Source: Arsukibacterium tuosuense (lineage in GTDB: Bacteria > Pseudomonadota > Gammaproteobacteria > Enterobacterales > Alteromonadaceae). Taken from it: a stretch of DNA of 64,000 nt. A model generated the notes under the pieces. It saw nothing but the letters and a program-made list of their open reading frames with translations, searched no databases and was not told where the DNA came from. Both the position numbers and the translations under genes were made by a program. Shown here piece by piece: positions 16,446 through 25,127 of this stretch. Each line of letters opens with the position of its first letter. Within the stretch, counting starts at the first letter, position 1. The stretch covers positions 1-64,000 of the forward strand of contig NZ_OBEB01000007.1 in assembly GCF_900215315.1 (NCBI RefSeq), written 5' to 3'.

Positions 16446-17711
16446 TTAACTCTGCAGCCGCTGAACCATGTCAGCTATTGCCAGGCGGCAAATTTGCCTG
16501 AGCATTCTTAGCTCGCCGGCTTTACCGGGGTGTGGCGGCAAGCTTTGTACTTGCTGCAGCAATTCTGCTGCCTGTTTCGGGACAGCAGTTAGCAGTTGCT
16601 GCAGCTCGCGATTGGCCAGGCCGGGAGCGATATTTAGCTCGCTGGCAAAGGCCAGTACGTCGGCCTGGGTTAGCTCGTCGAAAGTGATGGCATTGCCCAT
16701 TGGCTGCGACAGGTTCTCAGACAGGTGTTTGCCAATGTCGGCGTAGATAATGGTGGAAAGCAAATCATAGTGTGGTGTCAGTACCATCTTGTCGCTACTG
16801 ATAAAAAACGACAGGTTTTTCAGGTGCGCATCACCATTGCCGACCAGTGCGTTGAATACGGCCCATTTGAAGATGGCCAACCGTGTTATACCGACCTTTC
16901 TGGTTTGATCGGCTAGCTGCTTTAGTCTGTTGACAGTGCTATTACTATACTTCATCGTATGGGCTAAATTTAGTAACTGGCAGCCATCCAGTACATGCAA
17001 ACGCTGCTGATTAGGGTACTGGCCAGTGCGGTCAAAGCGCTCTATCAGGTACACCGGTTCAGGTAAATATTGTATATCGACCTCTGGCACATTCAGGCCA
17101 CAAGCCGCTGCCAGCTTCATCACAAACCATTCGTTTCTTGGTGTATGAAAGTACAGCTCTGGCGAAGTATGCTCCGGCTTTAAAATATGAGTGGAAGGGA
17201 AAAAGCCGGACGGTTCAAATAACTGCTTGTCGTGATACACCACCAACATTTTATGCTGAGCACCAGCCAGCGACATTCTTTTGCGTTCGGCGCGGTTTAG
17301 TGGCGTTTTGGGTAAGGCGCGGATACGGGCGCTAAGTTCTTCTGCATTAAGCGGTTCCAGGCTACCTGCTGCCGGTGTCTGACCCTGTGGTAATAAGGTG
17401 ATAGCGCCGGCAGACTCAGCGCCAGCTGCCTCAAGCAGGCCAAAGACATCGCTTTGCGGCAATTTTACTGCTTGGGCTAACAACTCGCGGGCGGCTTCCT
17501 CCGGCAGCAGGTTATCAAAAAACCACTGTACCGGCCGGATGGACGCGCCGTCTGTCAGCTTATCTGCTGTTAATGGCAGTGCCGGTGATAACGGATGAGC
17601 CTGCTTACGGGCAAGCCAGTCCGGATGATACTGAAAAGACCAGATGTTATTCTGATCCGTTAACTTGCCGACCAGCTCGGTATCGACAAAAACGTCAAGT
17701 GTGCGGCTCAT
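16446..17711 (-). CDS. hipA: HipA family serine/threonine kinase toxin
   Basis: 421 residues. HipA kinases phosphorylate glutamyl-tRNA synthetase or related targets and induce dormancy; HipB neutralises them. Visible features: N-terminal subdomain 1 (MSRTLDVFVDTELVGKL...PLT), the P-loop-like MSLAGAQHKMLV (about 145), catalytic-loop Asp in LVGNGDAHLKNLSF (about 289) and the metal-binding Asp in LTPHYDLLST. All kinase elements look intact. The ATG overlaps the hipB stop codon, and the operon lies behind a four-copy operator array. The target cannot be told from sequence. Confidence 0.92.
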   Translation of the reverse strand: MSRTLDVFVDTELVGKLTDQNNIWSFQYHPDWLARKQAHPLSPALPLTADKLTDGASIRPVQWFFDNLLPEEAARELLAQAVKLPQSDVFGLLEAAGAESAGAITLLPQGQTPAAGSLEPLNAEELSARIRALPKTPLNRAERKRMSLAGAQHKMLVVYHDKQLFEPSGFFPSTHILKPEHTSPELYFHTPRNEWFVMKLAAACGLNVPEVDIQYLPEPVYLIERFDRTGQYPNQQRLHVLDGCQLLNLAHTMKYSNSTVNRLKQLADQTRKVGITRLAIFKWAVFNALVGNGDAHLKNLSFFISSDKMVLTPHYDLLSTIIYADIGKHLSENLSQPMGNAITFDELTQADVLAFASELNIAPGLANRELQQLLTAVPKQAAELLQQVQSLPPHPGKAGELRMLRQICRLAIADMVQRLQS

Positions 17712-17992
17712 CAGCAGCTTCCGCTTAGAATGTCTGACAATTGCTGCTGCTGGGTTTTTGTTAAGCTGATATCTTCGATCGGTAAATCGATACTTAGGCG
17801 CATGCCGAGCATTTCTAATACCCGCAGTACCCGGCCCAGTTCGACAGTGGCTTTGCCATTTTCAAAATCACTGATAAAGGTGGTGCCGTTGAAAGATAAG
17901 CCAGCTGCGGCCAGTTGATCTAAGCCCTGAGTTTTTCTGACTAACCTGACCAATTGCCCTAATTGTTTGCTGTCTTTCACTGGCACTTTCAC
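17711..17992 (-). CDS. hipB: HipB family antitoxin / repressor
   Basis: 93 residues with a Cro/C1 helix-turn-helix (QLGQLVRLVRKTQGLDQLAAAGL, then FISDFENGKATVELGRVLRVLEMLG). It binds HipA and represses hipBA. The start is a GTG (17990-17992) chosen because GAGG lies six bases before it; a TTG at 18002-18004 would include the ribosome-binding site in the coding region. No ATG is available. The stop overlaps the hipA ATG. The first of four repeated operator-like sequences lies about 16 bases upstream of the start. Confidence 0.85.
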   Translation of the reverse strand: MKVPVKDSKQLGQLVRLVRKTQGLDQLAAAGLSFNGTTFISDFENGKATVELGRVLRVLEMLGMRLSIDLPIEDISLTKTQQQQLSDILSGSC

Positions 17993-18007
17993 TGCACACC
18001 TCAAATA

Positions 18008-18172
18008 AATGCTATCGCGGTTATATTAGCGTAAATACAACCATGCGCAACAAATTATATGCGATCGCGGTCAATTTGTTGGAATTGACTCTGATCGAGA
18101 TCAAATACATGCCATCGCGGTTAATTCGCTTGATATACGACTACTAAAATAGATTATATGCGTACGCGGTTA
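18008..18172 (-). promoter_or_regulatory. Four-copy hipBA operator array, ~50-bp spacing
   Basis: A 16-base element, consensus NATGCNATCGCGGTTA, occurs at 18008-18023, 18058-18073, 18108-18123 and 18157-18172; starts are 50, 50 and 49 bases apart. Flanking A/T-rich blocks (CAAAT before, AATT after) are shared as well. The array fills the region upstream of hipB. Escherichia coli hipBA also has four HipB operators, though of different sequence, so cooperative HipB binding and DNA bending here is a strong inference. Confidence 0.8.
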
Positions 18173-18223
18173 TTAAAGTTCGCTTGGTAGCAGACGGCCG
18201 GTCTGGCCGCCATTGCAGGAAAA

Positions 18224-18778
18224 CTACTGACACAACTCCGGTTTAAGCCTGAGCCCGGCGTGAAAGTCGGCTGCCGGGATGGGTTCTATCCGGACATAGC
18301 CTGCGTTTGAGGTCATGCGGTGAATGTAGTTGCCGTCGCCGGTGGCGATACCGACATGGGTAATAACGCCTTTGTTCCAGTTGCCGTAGGTGTTTTGCAG
18401 AAACACTAAATCGCCGGCCTGCAGTGCGTTGACACTTTCAATTTTAGTACCGAATTCATCAGCGGCCAGCGAGTCCGCGTGTTCCGGTTGCAGCTTATCA
18501 CCTGGCCCAAGCTGGGCTAAATCCCAGGGTTGTGCAGATTGCAGGCTGGCAAACTTTTCGCCGCAGGCTTGCCTGAGCACGGTACGGGTCCAGTTCATAC
18601 ATTGTTCGGCCTTGCCTTGCTCGAAGGTCTGGTTTTGCCAGGGCATGGCCGCCTCGACAATGCTAGCTTGCGGGTTGCCGGCAAAAGCGGCACTTTGCCA
18701 GAGCAGGCTGCCCAGCAATAAGCCGGAAAACAGATGCTGTTTAGTCATGGATGCTTTTTTCATACACTTGTTCTTCAT
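18224..18778 (-). CDS. Secreted NlpC/P60- or CHAP-like cysteine peptidase
   Basis: 184 residues from the ATG at 18776-18778 (GAGAG just upstream); the hydrophobic stretch HLFSGLLLGSLLWQSAAFA is a signal peptide. The domain has a candidate catalytic Cys in AEQCMNWTRTVLRQACG, then LQAGDLVFLQNTYG and THVGIATGDGNYIHRM with the candidate His, the pattern of peptidoglycan-hydrolase or amidase-type papain-like folds. Likely acts on peptidoglycan or small peptides in the periplasm. It starts about ten bases after the aminotransferase gene, so the two are probably co-transcribed, an unusual pairing. Confidence 0.72.
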   Translation of the reverse strand: MKNKCMKKASMTKQHLFSGLLLGSLLWQSAAFAGNPQASIVEAAMPWQNQTFEQGKAEQCMNWTRTVLRQACGEKFASLQSAQPWDLAQLGPGDKLQPEHADSLAADEFGTKIESVNALQAGDLVFLQNTYGNWNKGVITHVGIATGDGNYIHRMTSNAGYVRIEPIPAADFHAGLRLKPELCQ

Positions 18779-18788
18779 AAGAAAGCTC

Positions 18789-20198
18789 TCAGGCACAGGC
18801 GCTTTGTCGGGCCAGATGGCCTTCAGCATAAAGATCGTTGATAGTCAGTTCAATCGCTTTGCGCAAAGTTGCGACAATATCGTCAATTTGCGAGCGACTG
18901 ATGGTAAGGGGCGGCGACATCACATTTAAATGGACGATGGGCCGGACAATTAAGCCCAGGGTTTCCGCGTGATCGGCGATGCGTTTGCCGATATCCAGCT
19001 CTTCCGGGAATAATGCTTTGGTTTTTTTACAGCGTACGTTCTCAACGCAGACCATCAGTTGCATACCGCGCACCTGGCCGACGATAGGCAGGTCTTCCAG
19101 GGTTTTCATCTGCTGCTGAAAATAGGGGCCAAGTTGTTGTACCCGGTTAAGTAGTTGTTCACGCTGAAGAATTTCGATATTCTTCAGCGCCGCTGCACAA
19201 GCCACCGGATGGCCGGAGTAAGTAAAACCATGGGCAAAACAGCGGCCGTGGCCGGGCTCGCTGATGACCTGATGAATCCGGTCGGAATAAATGCAGGCGC
19301 CCAGCGGCTGATAGCCTGAGGTGAGCCCTTTGGCGGTAATGATCATATCCGGTTCAATGCCAAATACGTCTTTTGAGGCAAACCAGTGGCCGAGCCGGCC
19401 AAAGGCGGTAACCACTTCATCTGAGATATACAGTACGTCGTATTTGCGGCAAATATCAAAGGTACCCTGATGATAACCCGCTGGCGGCACTATAACGCCA
19501 CCGGCACCCAATACCGGCTCGGCATAAAAGGCGGCGACGTTATCGGGGCCGACGCGCAAAATGGTTTGTTCTAATTCATCCAGTAAAAACTGCAGGTACT
19601 CGGGTTCAGCCATGCCGGCCGGTGCCCGATAGTAATTGGGGCAGCTGATATGGTGAATAAAATCGCTGATAAAATCGAATTCCGGCGGGTGGTCGCCTGC
19701 TTTGCCACCAATTGACATCGACAGGTAAGTAGAGCCGTGGTACGAGTTTTTCCGCGAGATCACATGCTTTTTAGTGTGTTTACCCCGGCAGTTCTGGTAG
19801 AACTGAATAAGCCGGTAGGACGAGTCGACCGCAGTTGAACCACCGCAACTAAACAGCACATGGTTCAGATCGCCCGGGGCCAGCTCTGCCAGTTTTGCGG
19901 CCAGTAAAGTGGCCGGGACATTAGTCATATCAACAAAGGGGTTGGCAAAGGCCAGTTTGCGGCACTGCTCAGCGATGGCATCGGCCATTTCACTGCGGCC
20001 CAGGCCAATATTGGTGCACCATAAACCGCCCACTGCGTCCAGATAACGCCGGCCGTTGCTGTCTTCAATATAGCAGCCATCACCGCGGCTGATGGGCAGG
20101 GCCCCCTGCTCCTGAAACACGTCAAAAATGGTCCAGGGGTGAGTAAAATGTTGTTTATCAAGCCGGTTTAGTTCGGCGGTATCGTAGCGGCTGCTCAT
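18789..20198 (-). CDS. Class III aminotransferase, putrescine/omega-amino acid type
   Basis: 469 residues, PLP-dependent. The PLP lysine lies in MIITAKGLTSGYQPLGA (about 287), preceded by YISDEVVTAFGRLGHW with the ring-binding Asp; CGGSTAVDSSYRLI and YHGSTYLSMSIGG bind the phosphate. The KGLTSGYQPLGA string is typical of the SpuC-like putrescine:pyruvate and beta-alanine/taurine:pyruvate transaminases. In this window it would fit amine or omega-amino acid degradation feeding GABA metabolism (inference). AGGAG upstream. It is transcribed away from the LysR gene's 3' end and followed by the secreted peptidase. Confidence 0.85.
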   Translation of the reverse strand: MSSRYDTAELNRLDKQHFTHPWTIFDVFQEQGALPISRGDGCYIEDSNGRRYLDAVGGLWCTNIGLGRSEMADAIAEQCRKLAFANPFVDMTNVPATLLAAKLAELAPGDLNHVLFSCGGSTAVDSSYRLIQFYQNCRGKHTKKHVISRKNSYHGSTYLSMSIGGKAGDHPPEFDFISDFIHHISCPNYYRAPAGMAEPEYLQFLLDELEQTILRVGPDNVAAFYAEPVLGAGGVIVPPAGYHQGTFDICRKYDVLYISDEVVTAFGRLGHWFASKDVFGIEPDMIITAKGLTSGYQPLGACIYSDRIHQVISEPGHGRCFAHGFTYSGHPVACAAALKNIEILQREQLLNRVQQLGPYFQQQMKTLEDLPIVGQVRGMQLMVCVENVRCKKTKALFPEELDIGKRIADHAETLGLIVRPIVHLNVMSPPLTISRSQIDDIVATLRKAIELTINDLYAEGHLARQSACA

Positions 20199-20274
20199 TA
20201 TAGTCTCCTGTAGCTGGTGTACAGGTTTTACCGTGAACCGGCACGGAGCCGCTATTCCCCGTTCAGGCGGGAGC

Positions 20275-20315
20275 AGTTTGGCTTACCCCCATTTGCGGGG
20301 GGGCTGCTTTTAATG
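20275..20315. promoter_or_regulatory. GC-rich stem-loop upstream of the aminotransferase gene
   Basis: AGCAG...CCCCC-ATTTGC-GGGGG-GG-CTGCT can fold into a two-part hairpin. It lies in the 147-base space between the LysR stop and the aminotransferase start, on the leader side of the latter. It may be a structured leader or a terminator between the two genes; sequence alone does not decide. Confidence 0.4.
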
Positions 20316-20320
20316 ACGTG

Positions 20321-20370
20321 CTAACCGGCTTCGCCATACTTGTTCCTAACCGGCTTCGCCGCTTTGCTTA
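20321..20370 (-). repeat. 25-bp tandem duplication at the LysR stop codon
   Basis: On the plus strand CTAACCGGCTTCGCC occurs at 20321-20335 and 20346-20360, a 25-base period. The second copy is the end of the LysR reading frame (GEAG-stop); the first is an extra copy downstream including a second in-frame-like stop. Confidence 0.75.
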
Positions 20371-21260
20371 CTAAACGCAATGCCCTGCTCGGTCAGGGCG
20401 TTTAGCAGCCACTGCATTCCCTGTCCGACCGGGGTTTCGCTTTGCCATACCATATCAACACAATGCGGAAAGGAGACGGCCTGATGGCTGGTCGGCAGTT
20501 TGAGCAACTGGCCACTGGCCAGTTGCGGCCGGATAAGATGCAGCGGCAGCTCGGCCCAGCCCAGGCCGACGCTAACGGCGTCAATCAGCAGGCTGGAGCT
20601 GTTGGTAAACCAGATGGTGCTGGATAAGTCGGAGTCAAAGCGGCGGAAACCGCTGTCGGCATCGGTAATGCGCAAGTGGCGGTGCTGCGATAAATCATAA
20701 GGGGTAACCTGCGCCAGTTTTGCCAGCGGGTGGCTACTGCTGACCACAGTGCCGTAATGGACATGGGAAATACCGCGAAAGGCCACGTTTTCCGGATAGT
20801 CGTCCTGGCTGATGGCAATGGTTAAGTCAGCCTTACCTTGTTTCAGCAGCTGATAGCCCTGCTGATGACTGGCTTTAAGCAACATTAACGAGGTATTGGG
20901 GAAGTGCTCTTTAAAGTCGGAGGCTACCTGCAGAATCAGGCTGACCGGCAGGGCTAAATCGTCAAACGCCAGGCTGATTTCAGTTTCGACGTCTTTATTC
21001 AGGTTCTGAATGCGGCTAAGCAGGTTGTTATAGCTTTTCAGCACCGACTTAATGTCGTTCAGCAGTGCCAGACCTTCAGCGGTAAGCGGTGGAGTGCGTT
21101 TGCTGCGATCGAATACCTCAAAGCCGGCATCAATTTCCAGATTACTGATAAGACCACTAATCGAGGACTGGGCCTTACCCAGTTTACGGGCTGCTGCCGA
21201 GAAGCTGCCGGTCTCGACTGTGGTTAAAAATGCCTGCAGTTGTTCAAATGATAATTGCAT
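20346..21260 (-). CDS. LysR-family transcriptional regulator
   Basis: 304 residues from the ATG at 21258-21260, which has GAGG nine bases upstream; a longer frame adds residues the family lacks. N-terminal winged HTH (LSFEQLQAFLTTVETGSFSA, ARKLGKAQSSISGLISNLE) and a substrate-binding co-inducer domain (~90-290). Divergent from the TonB receptor gene and upstream of the aminotransferase gene on the same strand, so it probably controls this uptake/catabolic module. Inverted repeats in the shared promoter region are candidate binding sites. Confidence 0.92.
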   Translation of the reverse strand: MQLSFEQLQAFLTTVETGSFSAAARKLGKAQSSISGLISNLEIDAGFEVFDRSKRTPPLTAEGLALLNDIKSVLKSYNNLLSRIQNLNKDVETEISLAFDDLALPVSLILQVASDFKEHFPNTSLMLLKASHQQGYQLLKQGKADLTIAISQDDYPENVAFRGISHVHYGTVVSSSHPLAKLAQVTPYDLSQHRHLRITDADSGFRRFDSDLSSTIWFTNSSSLLIDAVSVGLGWAELPLHLIRPQLASGQLLKLPTSHQAVSFPHCVDMVWQSETPVGQGMQWLLNALTEQGIAFSKQSGEAG

Positions 21261-21289
21261 CTCGTATCGCCTCAACCGATGGTTATCAA

Positions 21290-21372
21290 CTGTACTTGCC
21301 ATAAAAAAGCTTCTATTCATGGTAGCGTACAAGTTCTGAGCAAATAATTTAGCAGGATTACCAGACTTGTAA
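21290..21372. promoter_or_regulatory. Dyad symmetries in the LysR/TonB-receptor divergent promoter
   Basis: TGTACTTGCCAT (21291-21302) pairs imperfectly with ATGGTAGCGTACA (21319-21331), and TACAAGTTCTG (21328-21338) pairs with CAGACTTGTA (21362-21371). These are candidate LysR operators in the 149-base divergent space. Assignment is inference from position. Confidence 0.4.
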
Positions 21373-21409
21373 ATTAAAAATAATAACGGGAACAGGAAGG
21401 AAACTTAGC

Positions 21410-23830
21410 ATGGTACCTTTTACTAAACACAGGTTAAGTCTGGTAATTTCAGCAATTTTAGTCACTGGCGCGGCCCAGGCTCAACAGCAGGATGCCACAG
21501 ACGGTACTCAGGTAAAAAAAGAAAAACAAATTGAAGTGATTACCGTCACGGCTTCAGGTCGGCCTAAATTAGCATCGGAAATTCCGATGAATATTAGTGC
21601 GATGACCGAAGCAGAGCTACGCGAAAAGCGGATAGCCAGCTTAAAAGATTTGATTGCTGACAGTGTAGAGATTAGTGCACCGGGCAACAGTGCCCGTTTC
21701 TCTGATTCGGTGTCAGTGCGTGGCCTGAATGTGTCGGGGGTGAATGCTAACAATATTCAGCAGTTTATCCGCACCACTATGGCCTACTATCTGGATGCGA
21801 CGCCACTGCCGAGTATTAATTACCGGATTAAAGATATTAACCGGGTAGAAACCTTGCTCGGCCCGCAAGGCACCTTATATGGTGCCGGCAGCCTGGGTGG
21901 TACTATTCGCTATATTACCAACCAGCCGGTGCTGGATGACTTTCAGTTTAATTTTAATACCAGCCTGTACCAGACCAAAAATGGTGGGGTCAGCAACGAT
22001 ACCGATATTGTGCTGAATGTGCCGCTGGGCCAGAGTGTGGCACTGCGGGCATCCATTGCCCGGCTGGATGAAAAAGGCTACACCGACCGCCAGGTAAACC
22101 CGGTGTGGCTTGGCGCGGATGAGGGCTTTCCCGGTAATCCCAACCCAAACCAGACGCTTTATAAAGATGATGATTATCAGGATGTGACCGGCGGCAAAAT
22201 CGCGTTGCTGTGGCAGGTTAATGATGATGTGAAACTGACCTTTAGCCACATTATGCAGGACCAGTTAGCGCACGGTACCAATGGTGCGGCCCGCTTGCCG
22301 GTTGACCGGGCTTGTGAGGGCATCACCGACTGCACCTTTACCTCTTTTGATACACCGTTTCAGTATAACGACCGTACTATTGTCGCGCGGTTTGAAGAAT
22401 ATGCTGACCGCGAACTGAGCATGAATACCGTTGATCTGGACTGGCAATTAGCGGGCATGAAGTTGCACAGCACCACGGCATTCTATGAAGACAGCAGTAT
22501 TGGTCAGGCGGATTACGCCTCGCAGGGTGATGCCTACTATGGCTGGATCCCGGGGCTGGCACTGGCAGATGGCAATGACTCGGCCTATATGACCTTTGAT
22601 AATACTTATGAAGGCCTGACCCATGAAACCCGGTTAACCTCTGATACTGACAGCCGGTTAAGCTGGATTGCCGGGATATATTACACCGATCAGGATCGTA
22701 ATTATCGCTTCTCCGAATGGTTTGATCAGCTGGACGAAATTGCATCTGAAGTTAGCTGGCTGGGCTTTGACCGCAGCGCCGTGGGTGGTGTGCCGGGCCA
22801 GGGTTATGAAGAAGATTTAGGCAGTAAGTACACCGAGCTGGCGTTATTTGGCGAAGTGGGTTATGACGTGACCGACAAGCTGAATATTACTGTCGGTGCC
22901 CGGATTTTTAATTACGAAGATACCGGCCTGGCGCTGATCCGCGATTATCTGGGAACCACCGACTCTAACCGTGAGTTCAGTAATAAAGAAAGTGGCGAAA
23001 GCTTCTATAAATTTAATGCCTCGTATCAGTTCAACGGCGAAGTGTTTGCCTATTTTACTTACTCGCAAGGGTTCCGCCGTGGCGGCACTAACGGCTTCCG
23101 GGAGGAAGGCGGCCAGCAGGTGGCTGACGATGTGCAGAACTATGAGCCGGATTCTACTGACAACCTGGAGCTTGGAGTAAAAGGTTATCTGGCCGATGGC
23201 TGGTATGTGCAAACCAATATTTACCAGATTAACTGGAACAATGTGCAAACCTATTTCTCGCAAACCATCGACGGTATTTTCCCGGTTAACGGCACGACCA
23301 ATGGCCCGGATGCGGTTACCCGCGGCTGGGAGCTTAACAGCCGTTATTATCTGAGCGACAATATCAGCCTGAGTTATGCCACGGCCACTACTGAAGGTAA
23401 GTGGGATGAAACCCTGACCAAGTGTGTGTATCAGGATGTACCGGAAGCTGACAATGAATGCCGTACCTGGAATAAAGGCGGCTTACTGGGTGGCTCGCCG
23501 AAGTGGCGGCATAACTTTGGGGTGCGTTACGATACTGATTTTGACAATGGTATGACCGCGTATGCTGCACTGAATGGCCGTTATGTTGGCAAGGTGCAGA
23601 ATGACCGCCAGGATGACCCGACGTCAACGGTATTTGAGTACCCTTCGTACACCACGTACAGTGCCAATATCGGCTTTGGTAAAGATAACTGGGATGTCGC
23701 GCTGTGGGTGCAAAACCTGACCGACGAAGATGCGATAGTATCGAATCTGAACGGGGGTATTCTGGGCCGGCGCACGATAGCGTTGACGCCGCGCACCGTG
23801 GGTATTAACTTCTCCTACCAGTATTACTAG
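21410..23830 (+). CDS. TonB-dependent outer membrane receptor
   Basis: 806 residues. Signal peptide (LSLVISAILVTGAAQAQQ), plug domain with IEVITVTASGRPKLASEIPMNI, VRGLNV and VETLLGPQGTLYGAGSLGGTIRYITNQP, and a ~22-strand barrel ending aromatic (GINFSYQYY). Imports a substrate across the outer membrane using TonB energy. This plug type (GPQGTLYGAGSLGGT) is common in receptors for non-siderophore organic substrates. Followed by an MFS transporter; a second receptor/MFS pair of the same types is at 46805-53399. Strong AGGAAGG site. The stop lies in a 12-bp tandem repeat. Confidence 0.92.
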   Translation: MVPFTKHRLSLVISAILVTGAAQAQQQDATDGTQVKKEKQIEVITVTASGRPKLASEIPMNISAMTEAELREKRIASLKDLIADSVEISAPGNSARFSDSVSVRGLNVSGVNANNIQQFIRTTMAYYLDATPLPSINYRIKDINRVETLLGPQGTLYGAGSLGGTIRYITNQPVLDDFQFNFNTSLYQTKNGGVSNDTDIVLNVPLGQSVALRASIARLDEKGYTDRQVNPVWLGADEGFPGNPNPNQTLYKDDDYQDVTGGKIALLWQVNDDVKLTFSHIMQDQLAHGTNGAARLPVDRACEGITDCTFTSFDTPFQYNDRTIVARFEEYADRELSMNTVDLDWQLAGMKLHSTTAFYEDSSIGQADYASQGDAYYGWIPGLALADGNDSAYMTFDNTYEGLTHETRLTSDTDSRLSWIAGIYYTDQDRNYRFSEWFDQLDEIASEVSWLGFDRSAVGGVPGQGYEEDLGSKYTELALFGEVGYDVTDKLNITVGARIFNYEDTGLALIRDYLGTTDSNREFSNKESGESFYKFNASYQFNGEVFAYFTYSQGFRRGGTNGFREEGGQQVADDVQNYEPDSTDNLELGVKGYLADGWYVQTNIYQINWNNVQTYFSQTIDGIFPVNGTTNGPDAVTRGWELNSRYYLSDNISLSYATATTEGKWDETLTKCVYQDVPEADNECRTWNKGGLLGGSPKWRHNFGVRYDTDFDNGMTAYAALNGRYVGKVQNDRQDDPTSTVFEYPSYTTYSANIGFGKDNWDVALWVQNLTDEDAIVSNLNGGILGRRTIALTPRTVGINFSYQYY

Positions 23831-23872
23831 AAGTATTACTACGTGTATTACTACGTGTATTACTACGTGTAA
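23822..23872 (+). repeat. 12-bp tandem repeat spanning the TonB-receptor stop
   Basis: Unit 1 TATTACTAGAAG (23822-23833) contains the TAG stop; units 2-4 are TATTACTACGTG (23834-23869) and are followed in frame by TAA (23870-23872). Reading through TAG would add a Lys-Tyr-Tyr-Tyr-Val-type repeated tail. Confidence 0.9.
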
Positions 23873-23906
23873 CTGAGTGTATAGCTGACAATGATACAGG
23901 CTGGAT

Positions 23907-23943
23907 AAAAGTGAGCCGGTGGCCCGTGCTCACTTTTACTTTT
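23907..23943 (+). terminator. Intrinsic terminator after the TonB-receptor gene
   Basis: AAAAGTGAGC (23907-23916) and GCTCACTTTT (23928-23937) form a 10-bp stem with an 11-base loop, followed by ACTTTTTG. It sits only about 14 bases before the MFS start, so MFS expression may depend on read-through or on a promoter overlapping the hairpin. Confidence 0.75.
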
Positions 23944-23956
23944 TGTGGAGCAGCAG

Positions 23957-25120
23957 ATGCCTGAACTTTCTTTACCCGCTGAGCGTCGCTCAGCACTGTA
24001 TTTTGCGCAGTACAGCTGCATTATGCTGATCGCCATGATGGGGGCTGCGGTCACTAACCTGATGCCACTTATTGTTGGCGCCTTTTCGGATAGTGGTCAG
24101 TTCAGTACCCAGCAGGTGGGTTATCTGGCGGCGGCTGACGTTGCCGGTATTCTGTTATCGACCACGTCGGCCTTCTGGTGGGTGCGCCGGCTGGCCTGGC
24201 GCCCGGCGGTGCAGCTGAGTTTAGTGCTGTTTATTCTGGCCAACCTGACTACGGCCTTTATTGATGGGTATCACGCTTTAATGGCGCTACGCTTTGCTGC
24301 CGGCCTGGCCTGTGGGGTCAGCTATGCGATAGCGCTGGCGGCCCTCGGCGATGAGCGTCGGGTAGATAAAGCCTTTGGTGTGATGGTAACCATTCAGGTG
24401 GTGTTTGGCACGGTCGGCTTTTTGGTGCTGCCAGAGCTGATTAGCCGTTTTGGTTATGGTGCAATTTATCAGAGTTTTAACTTATTTTTGCTGGCAGCAT
24501 TGCTGCTGAGCTTCGTTAATTTTCCGCAAAACCTGAAGCCACAACATAGTGTGCATTTCGATATCAGTGGCCGCCTGAAACCGGCTATCTGGGTATTTAG
24601 CGGGGTGGTGCTGTATTACTTTGCCCAGGGCAGTGTCTGGGGCTATCTGGAGCGGCTGGGTGTGGCAGCGGGCCTGACCATGACAGAAGTAGGCTACGTG
24701 CTGGGGCTGGGCTTTGCGATAAGTGCCGTTGGCTCACTGCTATCCGGGGTGTTTGTGGCGAAATTCGGCCGCACCGCAGCCCTGTGGCTGATGGTGGCTA
24801 TTCAGTTGCCCTGTTTATTTGCCTTAAGCCTGATGAGCAGCGGGTCGGCCTGGCTGATCTACGCCAGTGCCACTATTGTGTATCAGATTTTCTGGAGCTT
24901 TGTGGTGCCGGTAATGATGGGGATTTTTAACGATGTTGACCCGTCTGGCCGGTTAATTGTGTTTTGCCTGAGCGCCTTTAAAGTGGGGCTGATGCTGGGG
25001 CCGCCGATAGCCGCCCTGGCTATCAGCGCCAGCAGTTTAACCGTGGTATTGCCGCTGGGCGTTGCGGCGATAGTGCTAAGTGCAATTTGTCTGCAGTTGG
25101 CACAGCGGCGGGCGGAGTAG
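23957..25120 (+). CDS. MFS transporter
   Basis: 387 residues from the ATG at 23957, with GGAG six bases upstream; the in-frame GTG 12 bases earlier would contain the ribosome-binding site. About twelve hydrophobic helices. Inner membrane exporter or importer; with the preceding TonB receptor it probably forms an uptake route for one substrate across both membranes (inference). The pattern MPLIVGAF...FSTQQVGYL and KAFGVMVTIQ...GFLVLPE parallels the MFS protein at 52200-53399. Confidence 0.88.
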   Translation: MPELSLPAERRSALYFAQYSCIMLIAMMGAAVTNLMPLIVGAFSDSGQFSTQQVGYLAAADVAGILLSTTSAFWWVRRLAWRPAVQLSLVLFILANLTTAFIDGYHALMALRFAAGLACGVSYAIALAALGDERRVDKAFGVMVTIQVVFGTVGFLVLPELISRFGYGAIYQSFNLFLLAALLLSFVNFPQNLKPQHSVHFDISGRLKPAIWVFSGVVLYYFAQGSVWGYLERLGVAAGLTMTEVGYVLGLGFAISAVGSLLSGVFVAKFGRTAALWLMVAIQLPCLFALSLMSSGSAWLIYASATIVYQIFWSFVVPVMMGIFNDVDPSGRLIVFCLSAFKVGLMLGPPIAALAISASSLTVVLPLGVAAIVLSAICLQLAQRRAE

Positions 25121-25127
25121 CATCCGG

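Noticed and set aside
18008..18172. Regularly spaced repeats resembling a small CRISPR array
   Set aside because: Repeats are only 16 bases, imperfect, with A/T-rich similar spacers, no cas genes, and lie directly upstream of hipB; an operator array explains them better.
23805..24054. Minus-strand ORF encoding repeated Ser-Asn-Thr-Arg
   Set aside because: It is the shadow of the 12-bp tandem repeat after the TonB receptor, without a ribosome-binding site or recognisable domain.
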